Below are positions 17,178-25,497 of a DNA stretch of 64,000 bases, piece after piece. The notes beneath the pieces are model-generated. The model did no database searches. It saw only the letters and a program-made list of their open reading frames with translations, and was not told where the DNA came from. Position numbers and translations under genes: made by a program. Each line of letters opens with the position of its first letter. The first letter of the stretch is position 1. Source of the DNA: Calditrichia bacterium (GTDB taxonomy: Bacteria > Calditrichota > Calditrichia > RBG-13-44-9 > J075); the NCBI GenBank assembly GCA_028284905.1, contig JANQQU010000073.1, positions 62,001-126,000 of the forward strand, read 5' to 3'.

Positions 17178-18095
17178 CTTGTAATTCGCAGTCAAAGCAT
17201 CGCGGCATTTTTCCAGCAATTTAATCGTTGCATGAATGCCTTCTTTTTCACCCAGCTGACTGCCTTCGTATTCAATCCCTACATACCCGCGGTACCCGGC
17301 ATCAAGCACGATTTTCATCATTTTCATAAAGTCAGTGGTTACATCGTCACCATCTTCATTAAACTCATGAGATTTTGCACTCACCGCTTTTGCATACGGC
17401 ATTAGCTCCGTAACACCTTTATAACGATCATACCATTCATCTCCCTGGATGCGGAAATTACCAAAATCCGGTAAAGTGCCACAGCGCGGATGATCAACCA
17501 GTTTCATTACGCCTGCCAGCCAGGCACCATTGCTTGAGAGTCCGCCATGGTTTTCCACGATTACATTCAACCCCTGGGAGTCACCATATTCGCTCAGTCT
17601 GCGCAATCCATCTGCAGCCAGTTTCATTTGCTCATCAAAACTACCTTCGCTGGCAGCATTTACGCGAATGGAATGACAGCCCAGGTATTTCGCCGCATCT
17701 ACCCATTTATGATGGTTATTAACCGCTTCCTGCCGTTTCTTTTCATCCGGATCTCCAAGCTTTCCTTCCCGGTCGCACATAATGAGCAAGCTGGTTACCC
17801 CTTCCCCATCGGCCCGGGTTTTCATTTCTTTCAGGTAAGCTTTATCCGTCGCTTTATCCATAAACATTTGGTTGACATATTCAATAGCATCCAAACCAAA
17901 TTCCTGCCGGGTTACCTTGGCAAAATCCAGGTGGTCAATCTTTCCACCAAATATCGATTTATTCAATGACCATTCTGCTAAAGAAATTTTATACAAGGCT
18001 TTCTCCTCCGTAGCGGCAAATATGGAATGATTGGATATCAGGGCTAATCCCCCCAATGAGTAACCCGTTAATTTAAGGAATTCACGACGATCCAT
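17175..18095 (-). CDS. Tat-exported sugar phosphate isomerase/epimerase-like TIM barrel
   Basis: A 306-residue protein of the xylose-isomerase-like TIM barrel superfamily (AP_endonuc_2 fold). The N-terminus [20 protein letters not shown] is a twin-arginine signal, so it acts folded in the periplasm. Candidate metal ligands are the Glu of NVIVENHGG, the Asp and His regions (LPDFGNF, SAKSHEF) and the Glu of VGIEYEG. These spacings match the family. The substrate is unknown; relatives in FCB and Planctomycetota genomes sit in sugar-use loci. It is a single gene whose stop lies at the edge of the duplicated repeat. No terminator other than that palindrome is visible. Confidence 0.85.
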   Translation of the reverse strand: MDRREFLKLTGYSLGGLALISNHSIFAATEEKALYKISLAEWSLNKSIFGGKIDHLDFAKVTRQEFGLDAIEYVNQMFMDKATDKAYLKEMKTRADGEGVTSLLIMCDREGKLGDPDEKKRQEAVNNHHKWVDAAKYLGCHSIRVNAASEGSFDEQMKLAADGLRRLSEYGDSQGLNVIVENHGGLSSNGAWLAGVMKLVDHPRCGTLPDFGNFRIQGDEWYDRYKGVTELMPYAKAVSAKSHEFNEDGDDVTTDFMKMMKIVLDAGYRGYVGIEYEGSQLGEKEGIHATIKLLEKCRDALTANYK

Positions 18096-18320
18096 AAGTT
18101 CTCCTGAATTTAGTTGTTAATAATTCACCAAGTGCCCGGAATATAAGAATTAGCGATGATTTATAGAAATGCATCTGCGGTATTTCGAAAAAAAATGTTG
18201 CGTTTAAGGGCCGAGCGTTTTTTAATGCTGGCAGATTAGTTGAGTTGAAAACGGATAGTTATTATCGCGATTGTGCAAATGCTGCTATCCTGAATTTTCT
18301 TGATGGAAAGTGATCAATTT

Positions 18321-19304
18321 ATGGAACAAACAAAATATGATGTCATAATCATTGGCGCCGGTCCGGTAGGATTTTCCTGCGGGATAGAGGCCCAGAAGCG
18401 CGGGCTTTCTCATCTGCTGATAGACAAAGGCTGCCTGGTAAACTCTATTTATAATTTCCCCACAAATATGACCTTTTTTTCCACCTCGGAACGTCTGGAA
18501 ATTGGCGACGTGCCCTTTATTGCCCATGGTTTTAAACCAAACCGGACGGAAGCGTTGGAATATTATCGCCGGGTAAAAGAGAAGTGGAATCTAAATGCCC
18601 GTCAATATGAAAAGGTCGAAGGTATTAGCGGTGAATTAGGGAATTTTACGGTTCATACCCGATTGGGCAATTACGCTTCCCGGGCAGTTATTATCGCAAC
18701 CGGATTTTATGATAATCCGAACATGCTCAATGTTCCCGGTGAGGACTTACCGAAGGTAAAACATTATTTTGATGAGCCGCATCCATATGCTTACCATAAA
18801 ATTGCAATTGTTGGCGCCGGCAACTCTGCTGTTGATGCAGCTTTGGAAACCTTCCGCCGCAGCGCAGATGTTACCATGATCGTGCGTGGCCCGGAGTTAA
18901 AACCTTCAGTAAAGTATTGGGTAAAGCCGGATATTGAAAATCGCTTGAAAGAAGAGGCAATTAAGGGTTATTTTAATGCGACGGTTGCAGAAATCCGGGA
19001 AACTGAAATTGACATTAACACTCCGGATGGACAAGTCACTATCGAAAATGATTTTGTGTTGGCAATGACCGGTTTTCGTCCCGAATATAAGTTTCTTCGC
19101 CATCTCGGTGTGACAATAGATACGGATGAGTTTGAAACGCCGATTTATCATCCGGACACTTTTGAATCTGCCCGGAAAGGGGTATTTTTAGCAGGCGTTG
19201 TTTGCGGGGGTTTAAAAACCGGTCGCTGGTTTATCGAAAATGCCCATGATCATGCCGTTCGGATATTTGATCGCTTGGATGTTTATTCACGCATAGAAAG
19301 GTAA
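18321..19304 (+). CDS. ypdA: YpdA family putative bacillithiol disulfide reductase
   Basis: An FAD/NAD(P)H thioredoxin-reductase-like enzyme of 327 residues. The FAD site is DVIIIGAGPVGFSCGIEA, and the YpdA hallmark KGCLVNSIYNFPTNMTFFS follows. The second Rossmann motif is IAIVGAGNSAVDAA. It lacks the CxxC of thioredoxin reductase. YpdA reduces bacillithiol disulfide in Firmicutes, and FCB bacteria commonly use bacillithiol or its N-methyl form, so a bacillithiol redox system is likely here. Starts at 18303 and 18321 are both possible; 18321 gives the usual short N-terminus. No bsh synthesis gene is in the window. Confidence 0.88.
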   Translation: MEQTKYDVIIIGAGPVGFSCGIEAQKRGLSHLLIDKGCLVNSIYNFPTNMTFFSTSERLEIGDVPFIAHGFKPNRTEALEYYRRVKEKWNLNARQYEKVEGISGELGNFTVHTRLGNYASRAVIIATGFYDNPNMLNVPGEDLPKVKHYFDEPHPYAYHKIAIVGAGNSAVDAALETFRRSADVTMIVRGPELKPSVKYWVKPDIENRLKEEAIKGYFNATVAEIRETEIDINTPDGQVTIENDFVLAMTGFRPEYKFLRHLGVTIDTDEFETPIYHPDTFESARKGVFLAGVVCGGLKTGRWFIENAHDHAVRIFDRLDVYSRIER

Positions 19305-19419
19305 ACAATCAAACACCTGTCTGTTTTCTCTTGAGAATTAACAGAAACAACCGAGATTAAACTAAATAGTATCACTAGCATAAAACACAACGACTTCAGA
19401 ACACTTAAAGGAGATAGCT

Positions 19420-19950
19420 ATGACCCGGAAACTATTTATCATGATGTTGTTGGCGGCATTCATCCTCGCCTGTGGCGAAACACAACAAACCGCAGAAGAA
19501 AGCGCCCCGGAAGCCCCCAGCCAGGAAGAACTGGCATTAAACAAGGAAAATCCCGTCGGTAAATACGGCGCGACATTAGCAGACGAAGCGATTCTTTCGA
19601 TTTCAGATGTACTAGCGAATGCGCCAAATAATGTAGGCGAATCCGTGCTGGTAAAAGGCACCGTAACGGATGTTTGCCCGAAGCGTGGTTGCTGGATAGA
19701 AGTTTCCGACGCCTCCGGCGATCAGATTCGCGTAAAAGTGAACGACGGTGAAATTGTTTTCCCAATTAGCGCGAAAGATCACCCGGTAACAGTTCAGGGC
19801 ACTGTGGATAAGGTTGAACTGGATCATAAACAAGCGATCAACTGGATGGCCCATCTTGCCGAGGAAAAAGGGGAAGCATTTGACAGTAGCTCCGTCACCG
19901 GTCCTATGACGATCTGGCGCCTAAAAGGCCAGGGCGCGGAGATTTTCTAA
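19420..19950 (+). CDS. DUF4920 lipoprotein
   Basis: A 176-residue lipoprotein. The lipobox ILAC (Cys18) ends the signal peptide, followed by an acidic linker and a DUF4920 domain with the signature CPKRGCWIEV. The fold is predicted OB-like (VLVKGTVTDVCPKRGCWIEVSD, then VTVQGTVDKVELDHK). DUF4920 has no confirmed function; the CxxxxC pair suggests metal or redox chemistry. AAAGGAGAT precedes ATG. It is monocistronic, ending at the repeat/terminator at 19989. Confidence 0.85.
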   Translation: MTRKLFIMMLLAAFILACGETQQTAEESAPEAPSQEELALNKENPVGKYGATLADEAILSISDVLANAPNNVGESVLVKGTVTDVCPKRGCWIEVSDASGDQIRVKVNDGEIVFPISAKDHPVTVQGTVDKVELDHKQAINWMAHLAEEKGEAFDSSSVTGPMTIWRLKGQGAEIF

Positions 19951-19988
19951 ATATTCCGATGCCCCAATAGGTTTGACAAAATTTTCCC

Positions 19989-20060
19989 AAAAGTAGCAGT
20001 AGCAGTAGCAGATGGCATCTACGGAAAGTGCCACTGCCCACTGCAACTGCTACTTTTTTT
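19989..20060 (+). terminator. Terminator built from AGTAGC repeats
   Basis: AAAAGTAGCAGT (19989-20000) pairs exactly with ACTGCTACTTTT (20046-20057), and the T run continues to 20060. Between the arms are further copies of AGTAGC and its partner words (GCCACTGCC, CACTGCAACTGC), so several register-shifted stems are possible. It may double as the terminator of the DUF4920 gene. Confidence 0.65.
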
Positions 20061-20099
20061 AATCCCTTTATAGATTCTCAATCCTGAAGAACATTCTCT

Positions 20100-21071
20100 A
20101 TGAATAGTACAATCAAATGGGGCCTGATCGGCTGTGGCGATGTTGCCGAACGTAAAGGCGGGCCTGCGCTTTATTCAGTCGACCAGTCTCGGCTTTGGGC
20201 CGTTGCCAGTCGCCAATTAGCAAAGGCGGAAGATTTTGCGCAACGGCATGGCGCAGAGCGCGCTTACGATTCTGTGGAAGCACTTTTGGCAGATTCGTCC
20301 GTCGATGCGATTTATGTCGCCACACCGGTGTTTTTACATGCCTCATTAACCATCATGGCGGCAAATGCCGGTAAGCATGTCCTCTGCGAAAAGCCGATGG
20401 CGATGAATCCCCACGAATGCCAGCAAATGATAGATGCCTGCCGTCGCAATAATGTCTCCTTACAAATTGCCTATTATCGCCCGACCTACCCAAATATTCA
20501 GGAAATGAAGCGTTTACTGGAAAGCGGTGTCATCGGTGAACCGATCCTGGCAGAAGTTCGGAACCACTCCACATTTCGACCCATTCCCGGTAAAAACTGG
20601 AAAACCGATCTGCCTTATAGCGGCGGTGGTGTGCTTATGGATATTGGATCGCACCGTCTGGATTTATTGCGCTACTTATTTGGCGATTTTCAGCGAGTCA
20701 GCGGCCGGGCAGTGGCCCGCATCGAGGGAATCTCAGTTGACAGCGCTTGCACTTTTCAAACAGCGTTTACTACCGGTGTTCAGGCGACAGGTAGCATCTG
20801 CTGGGGAATGCCTGCCCTTGCCGATAGTCTTATCATTCATGGCGAAAAAGGAATTCTGACTGCCCCCGATTTAAACAATGGAGAACTTATTCTTGAAACC
20901 GACAAGGGGCAGGAAACTTTTCAACTGCCAACCCTCGCTTTTACCCATAACGGTTTAGTACAGAATTTTACCGATCACTTATTTAACGGCGCCCCCTTAA
21001 TATGCCCGGGAACAGAGGGGCTAAAGGTAAATCAATATATGGCTGATATTTATCAGCAAAGCGGAGTATAA
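20100..21071 (+). CDS. Gfo/Idh/MocA family oxidoreductase
   Basis: A 323-residue NAD(P)-dependent sugar or polyol dehydrogenase. The Rossmann motif is GLIGCGDVAERKG. The catalytic region CEKPMAMN carries the family EKP lysine, and GGVLMDIGSHRLDLLRYL gives the usual D-x3-H active-site pair. The substrate is not determinable. Its TAA is one base from the next ATG, so the following VOC protein is almost certainly co-translated. The ribosome site is weak (AAGAACA). Confidence 0.88.
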   Translation: MNSTIKWGLIGCGDVAERKGGPALYSVDQSRLWAVASRQLAKAEDFAQRHGAERAYDSVEALLADSSVDAIYVATPVFLHASLTIMAANAGKHVLCEKPMAMNPHECQQMIDACRRNNVSLQIAYYRPTYPNIQEMKRLLESGVIGEPILAEVRNHSTFRPIPGKNWKTDLPYSGGGVLMDIGSHRLDLLRYLFGDFQRVSGRAVARIEGISVDSACTFQTAFTTGVQATGSICWGMPALADSLIIHGEKGILTAPDLNNGELILETDKGQETFQLPTLAFTHNGLVQNFTDHLFNGAPLICPGTEGLKVNQYMADIYQQSGV

Positions 21072-21072
21072 A

Positions 21073-21471
21073 ATGGAAATAAAAGCTGTATTGGAAAGCT
21101 GTCTGTATGGCCGGGATCTCGATGCAATGGAGCAATTTTATTCGAATATCCTTCAGCTAAAGCTTTTTTCCAAGCAGCCCGATCGCCACATATTTTACCG
21201 CTGCGGTAAGGGAATGTGCCTGATTTTCAATCCGGATGTAACCAATCAAAAAGATGCAGAGCTGCCTGCCCATGGATCCGCAGGGAATGGCCATCTCGCA
21301 TTTGCTGTAGATCCTGCAACAATCAGCTACTGGCAGGCACATCTTGAGAAAAATCATGTAAAAATTGAGTTAATTAAAACCTGGCCCGGTGGCGGCATAT
21401 CGCTTTATTTTCGGGACCCTGCCCATAATAGCATCGAAATTACTTCAGCTGATATTTGGGGGATTCAGTAA
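21073..21471 (+). CDS. VOC family protein (glyoxalase/dioxygenase-like)
   Basis: A 132-residue protein with two VOC modules. The first carries a fosfomycin/glyoxalase-like segment (YGRDLDAMEQFYSNILQLKLF). The second ends SLYFRDPAHNSIEI, where the last Glu is the usual metal ligand and the His of GHLAFAV is another. It starts one base after the oxidoreductase stop. The pairing suggests both act on one small metabolite, perhaps a modified sugar, but this is inference. Confidence 0.85.
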   Translation: MEIKAVLESCLYGRDLDAMEQFYSNILQLKLFSKQPDRHIFYRCGKGMCLIFNPDVTNQKDAELPAHGSAGNGHLAFAVDPATISYWQAHLEKNHVKIELIKTWPGGGISLYFRDPAHNSIEITSADIWGIQ

Positions 21472-21604
21472 CATAAATTTTATCGTGCATTCAGCGATTT
21501 TTGTATTAAATTGGACGCCTGAATATTTAGCAGCAATTTGAAGAGAAACCGAGAAATTAGTTTAAGCAAAAATAAAGCGCAGTATTATAATTGGAGGATA
21601 TTTA

Positions 21605-22765
21605 ATGAAAAACGAATTTCTATTTACGTCGGAATCCGTTTCTGCCGGACATCCGGATAAAGTATGTGATTGCGTTTCGGATACCATGGTTGATGCAATT
21701 TTCAGCCTGGAAGGCGACGTTACCCGCAATCGTGCCGCGATTGAAACCATGGTAACAAAAAACCTGACCGTTTTAAGCGGCGAGGTTTCCATCCCGGAAG
21801 ATCAATCTATCGATTACGTTGCACTGGCCCGCAAGGCGATTAAAGAAATCGGATATGACAGACCTGAATTACAATTCGATCACAACTGTGAAATCATTAA
21901 TAGAATCCATAAGCAATCCCCGGAAATTGCAGTCGGCGTAGATGCCGGCGGTGCGGGAGACCAGGGCATGATGTTTGGCTATGCGACCAACGAAACACCG
22001 CAATACATGCCGTTGCCGATCATTATGTCTCACCTGATCGTCCGTGCAATGGATGAGGCCCGCCTCAATGGTGATGTTCCCTTCCTGCGCCCGGATGGAA
22101 AATCCCAGGTAACCGTTCGCTACGATAGTGGTAAACCGGTTGCCATCGAAAAAATTGTTGCGGCAGTTCCGCACAACCCGGACAAATCCAATGACGAAGT
22201 TCGGGAAGAAGTTTTTACCCGCTTAATCCAGCCAATCATTGATCAGTTTGGCTTACCTTTTGACAAATCCCAAAGCAGCTACATTATGAACGGCACCGGT
22301 GTTTGGACCATCGGCGGACCGGTTTCCGATGCCGGCCTTACCGGACGGAAAATCATTGTCGACACTTATGGTGGTATGGGCCGACATGGTGGTGGTGCTT
22401 TCTCCGGAAAAGATCCTTCCAAGGTGGACCGTTCCGGCGCTTATGCATCCCGTTATGTCGCTAAAAATCTCGTGGCTGCCGGCGTTGCCGATCGCCTGGA
22501 AATTCAGGTAGCTTATGTGATTGGCCATGCCGATCCCGTTTCCATTATGGTAGATACTTTCGGCACCGGCAAAGTTGCTGATAGCCGCATTACCGAAATT
22601 ATCCGTAAGGTATTTGACCTGCGTCCGGCGGGCATCATGAAGTCGCTCAATCTGCAATCTGCCGGTTACCGCTCAACTGCTGCCTACGGTCACTTTGGTC
22701 GCGATGAAGATCGTTTTACCTGGGAAAAACTCGACAAAGTGGATGACATCAAATCCATGATGTAG
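21605..22765 (+). CDS. metK: S-adenosylmethionine synthase
   Basis: A 386-residue tetrameric enzyme that makes SAM from methionine and ATP. The signatures are FTSESVSAGHPDK, GAGDQGMMFGYA and GGGAFSGKDPSKVDRSGAY, all intact. The length matches the family. TTGGAGGATATTTA gives a strong ribosome site. The 130-base leader does not show a SAM-I or SAM-II riboswitch core that I can recognise. It is monocistronic with a terminator after it. Confidence 0.98.
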   Translation: MKNEFLFTSESVSAGHPDKVCDCVSDTMVDAIFSLEGDVTRNRAAIETMVTKNLTVLSGEVSIPEDQSIDYVALARKAIKEIGYDRPELQFDHNCEIINRIHKQSPEIAVGVDAGGAGDQGMMFGYATNETPQYMPLPIIMSHLIVRAMDEARLNGDVPFLRPDGKSQVTVRYDSGKPVAIEKIVAAVPHNPDKSNDEVREEVFTRLIQPIIDQFGLPFDKSQSSYIMNGTGVWTIGGPVSDAGLTGRKIIVDTYGGMGRHGGGAFSGKDPSKVDRSGAYASRYVAKNLVAAGVADRLEIQVAYVIGHADPVSIMVDTFGTGKVADSRITEIIRKVFDLRPAGIMKSLNLQSAGYRSTAAYGHFGRDEDRFTWEKLDKVDDIKSMM

Positions 22766-22788
22766 TGGTTGATTAAATATTTCTTTCC

Positions 22789-22834
22789 AAAAGCGGAGGC
22801 AGGAATAACATTGTTTATTTCCCTCCGCTTTTAT
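22789..22834 (+). terminator. Terminator of metK
   Basis: AAAAGCGGAGG (22789-22799) pairs perfectly with CCTCCGCTTTT (22822-22832), with a 22-base loop. The T run is short but closes the stem. Confidence 0.75.
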
Positions 22835-22886
22835 ATTATAGGGGAGTTGTATTTGGGAGCGAATACTTGAATCTATGGAGAAATAA

Positions 22887-23987
22887 ATGGATGACGATCG
22901 TCGCAAACGCGTCTTGATTGTAGATGACGAAGAAGACCTTACCTGGACACTATCAAAAAAATTATCCAAAGATAGCGACATCTTTGAATTGACCTGCGTG
23001 AATTCCGGCACGGAAGCGATTGAGATGCTCAATCAGCTGCCGTTCGATTTGGTGATCACCGATGTGCGTATGCCGGAAGTATCCGGCCTGGATTTGCTGG
23101 TGAAAGTGCGTGAATTATATCCTTCCACAAAGGTTGTCATAATGACCGCCTATGGCACTTCCGACGTGCAAAAAGAAGCGAATGATCGCGGTTGCTTTAA
23201 CTATATTGAGAAGCCTTTCGAAATCAATGATATTCGTGAATTGATTATTTCCGCCCTGAAACGCAAGAAAGGGTTTGAGGGCAATGTTTCCGATTTTCAG
23301 CTCAGTGATCTCATCCAGCTCAATTGCCTCGGGCGCTTAAGCACTGCCCTACAAGTGATTAGTGAAGATGAAACCGGCTTGATTTACTTTCAGGAAGGAA
23401 ATATCGTTCATGCCGAAACTGATCGTTATGAAGGGGAAAACGCCTTTCATTACATCATGACCTGGGACGGTGGTGAATTTACGGTAATGAAGAACAAAAT
23501 TCCCGAGCGGGAGACGATAACTAAGGGCTGGCAAAGTCTGTTATTAGAAAGTCTGCGCCGGAAAGACGAAGGCTCCGATCTCGCGAAAAAAGAGGCAGAG
23601 CGGGAAAAACGAAAACGCCAGCGGCGCATTCAGCAGCTACTCGCCCGCATCTATAAATCCGAAGGTGTCGAGCATGTATTTCTTCATTCCCGGGTGGGTT
23701 TTCCGCTTTATTATGAAGGTGCCTTGTCCGACCGGCAGGACGTGCTGAGCGATTTTGGCAACTATATTGCGAACCTGATCGATCATGTCAGTAAATATTC
23801 GAAATTTCTGAAAGGCGATGATCTGGAGTTCTGGGAGATGCGCTTCAATCAACGCTTGTTTATAATGCAATATATTCCCGATCAGGATGCGATTCTTTCC
23901 ATTATCGGTAAGGAAAATGTCAATAGTGGATACATTCGGCTGGAGCTCCGGAAACATCTTGATGCGTTGGCAGATTTGTTGAAATGA
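22887..23987 (+). CDS. Response regulator with PATAN/DUF4388 and roadblock-like domain
   Basis: A 366-residue three-part protein. The receiver domain (residues 6-122) has the acid pocket VDDEED, phosphorylation Asp59, Thr87 and Lys109, all intact. Residues about 125-215 are a DUF4388/PATAN domain (FQLSDLIQLNCLGRLSTALQV, then GLIYFQEGNIVHAET). A charged helix (KKEAEREKRKRQRRIQQLLARI) leads to a C-terminal domain (HVFLHSRVGFPLYYEG, then DVLSDFGNYIANLIDHV) that resembles Roadblock/LC7. Such domains bind small Ras-like GTPases of the MglA type, so control of polarity or motility is possible. No DNA-binding domain and no adjacent kinase are present; the nearest kinase is at 30514. Confidence 0.88.
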   Translation: MDDDRRKRVLIVDDEEDLTWTLSKKLSKDSDIFELTCVNSGTEAIEMLNQLPFDLVITDVRMPEVSGLDLLVKVRELYPSTKVVIMTAYGTSDVQKEANDRGCFNYIEKPFEINDIRELIISALKRKKGFEGNVSDFQLSDLIQLNCLGRLSTALQVISEDETGLIYFQEGNIVHAETDRYEGENAFHYIMTWDGGEFTVMKNKIPERETITKGWQSLLLESLRRKDEGSDLAKKEAEREKRKRQRRIQQLLARIYKSEGVEHVFLHSRVGFPLYYEGALSDRQDVLSDFGNYIANLIDHVSKYSKFLKGDDLEFWEMRFNQRLFIMQYIPDQDAILSIIGKENVNSGYIRLELRKHLDALADLLK

Positions 23988-24033
23988 GGAAAAGTAACAG
24001 GAAGCAAAAAGTATAATCCTTCCGATAACAATC

Positions 24034-24075
24034 AGTAGCAGCAGCAGGCAGTTCTACTGCCACCTGCTACTGCCA
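24034..24075. repeat. AGTAGCAG word hairpin between convergent genes
   Basis: AGTAGCAGCAGCAGGCAGT is mirrored by ACTGCCACCTGCTACT across a 3-base loop, with a mismatch and a 3-base bulge. It uses the same AGTAGC word as the array at 19989-20060. It lies between the stops of the response regulator and the DUF1015 gene and lacks a T run. Confidence 0.7.
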
Positions 24076-24089
24076 CTTGGTATTAATAT

Positions 24090-25337
24090 TTAATCATCCA
24101 GTAAATGCACGACCAGGCCGGTTTTCAACTTTGGCTCGAACCAGGTCGACTTCGGCGGCATCACTTCCCCGGCATCGGCGATGTCTATCAACTCGGTAAT
24201 CGAAGTGGGATACATCGCAAAAGCGACAGCCCACTCCCCGCTGTTGACGCGCTTTTCCAACTCACCCAAGCCACGGATACCACCAACAAAATCGATGCGC
24301 TTGTCCTTTCGGGGATTTTCAATGCCCAATAGCGGTGAAAGCAGGTTTTCCTGTAAAATACTGACGTCCAGACGCTTTACCGGATCGTTATCATCATACC
24401 CGGCCGGTTTCGCCGTCAGTTGATGCCAGCTGCCATCCAGATACATACCAAACTGGTGAGTTTGCGCCGGCTTCGCTGCGTTGAGATCTGCTGCTGGGCT
24501 TATCTCAAATTTCTCAGAGACTGCCGCGAGAAATGCTTCTTTCGAATGACCATTGAGGTCTTTCACAACCCGGTTATAATCGAGAATCTGCATCTGGTTA
24601 TCGGGAAAAATCACTGTCAGGAAATAATTGTAGGGTTCTTCTCCGGTATGGCCGGCATTCGCCTTTTCCCGCATTTGTTTGATGCGCATGGCGGCAGCGG
24701 AACGATGGTGGCCGTCTGCAACATAGAGCGCATCAATTTTGGCAAATTCGTTTTCCAGTTCGGCAATAACAGCGGCGTCATCCACGACCCATAATGTATG
24801 GCGCACGCCATCGCTCTCCAGATCGTACACTGGCGCATTCCCCATAACTTGGTTTGTCAGGGCATCAATTGCTTCGCTGGCACGATAGGTGAGAAATACC
24901 GGACCGACCTGGGCATTCTGATAATCGATATGCTTTACGCGATCATCCTCTTTTTCCGGACGGGTAAACTCGTGCTTTTTGATCTTATCGTTTTCGTATT
25001 CCGCTACAGATGCATTTGCTACCAGTCCCACCTGTGAATGTGCGCCCATGATCTGCTTATAGACATAGAAGCACTCAGAGTCATCCTGGCGAACGGTACC
25101 ATCAGCAATCATTTTCCGTAAATTATCCGCGCCTTTTTGATATACCTTTTCATCGTATACATTCACATCAGGATCGAGATCAATTTCCGGTTTGTTCACA
25201 TGCAGGAATGAGTGGGGATTGCCTGTGGCCAGCTCCCGGGCCTCGGCACTGTTTAAAACATCATAAGGGGGCGCTGCTACAGCGTCCACAAGTTCAGGAT
25301 TGGGACGGAGTCCCCGAAATGGTTTTACAAGAGCCAT
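24090..25337 (-). CDS. DUF1015 family protein
   Basis: A 415-residue protein of the DUF1015 family (the archaeal/bacterial SerR or HtpX-unrelated group of unknown function). Typical landmarks are LVKPFRGLRPNPELVDAVAAPPYDV at the N-terminus, FTRPEKEDDRVKH and ALYVADGHHRSAAA, which looks like an active-site loop. It is widespread as a single gene and often near serine biosynthesis genes, though none is seen here. GGAGGTGATA directly before the ATG at 25337 is a consensus ribosome site, so the GTG at 25343 is rejected. Confidence 0.88.
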   Translation of the reverse strand: MALVKPFRGLRPNPELVDAVAAPPYDVLNSAEARELATGNPHSFLHVNKPEIDLDPDVNVYDEKVYQKGADNLRKMIADGTVRQDDSECFYVYKQIMGAHSQVGLVANASVAEYENDKIKKHEFTRPEKEDDRVKHIDYQNAQVGPVFLTYRASEAIDALTNQVMGNAPVYDLESDGVRHTLWVVDDAAVIAELENEFAKIDALYVADGHHRSAAAMRIKQMREKANAGHTGEEPYNYFLTVIFPDNQMQILDYNRVVKDLNGHSKEAFLAAVSEKFEISPAADLNAAKPAQTHQFGMYLDGSWHQLTAKPAGYDDNDPVKRLDVSILQENLLSPLLGIENPRKDKRIDFVGGIRGLGELEKRVNSGEWAVAFAMYPTSITELIDIADAGEVMPPKSTWFEPKLKTGLVVHLLDD

Positions 25338-25435
25338 TATCACCTCCGGTTTTACAGGTTATTTATATAGACTTGTTTATCAATCGCTCTGCCTAATATC
25401 GCAAAATATCTATCGCAGGTCAGCTACGATTATAA

Positions 25436-25473
25436 AAAGAAAAAGCGCCAGGAAAAATTACCGGCGCTTTTTT
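25436..25473 (-). terminator. Terminator of the PpiD-like gene
   Basis: AAAAGCGCC (25441-25449) pairs with GGCGCTTTT (25463-25471). On the minus strand the stem is followed by TTTTTCTTTTT, making it a good terminator for the gene ending at 25498. Confidence 0.85.
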
Positions 25474-25497
25474 CAAAGAGATAATAATAGTTAATCA

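Noticed and set aside
21472-21604. SAM riboswitch before metK
   Set aside because: The leader is short and AT-rich and I could not find a SAM-I four-way junction or SAM-II core.
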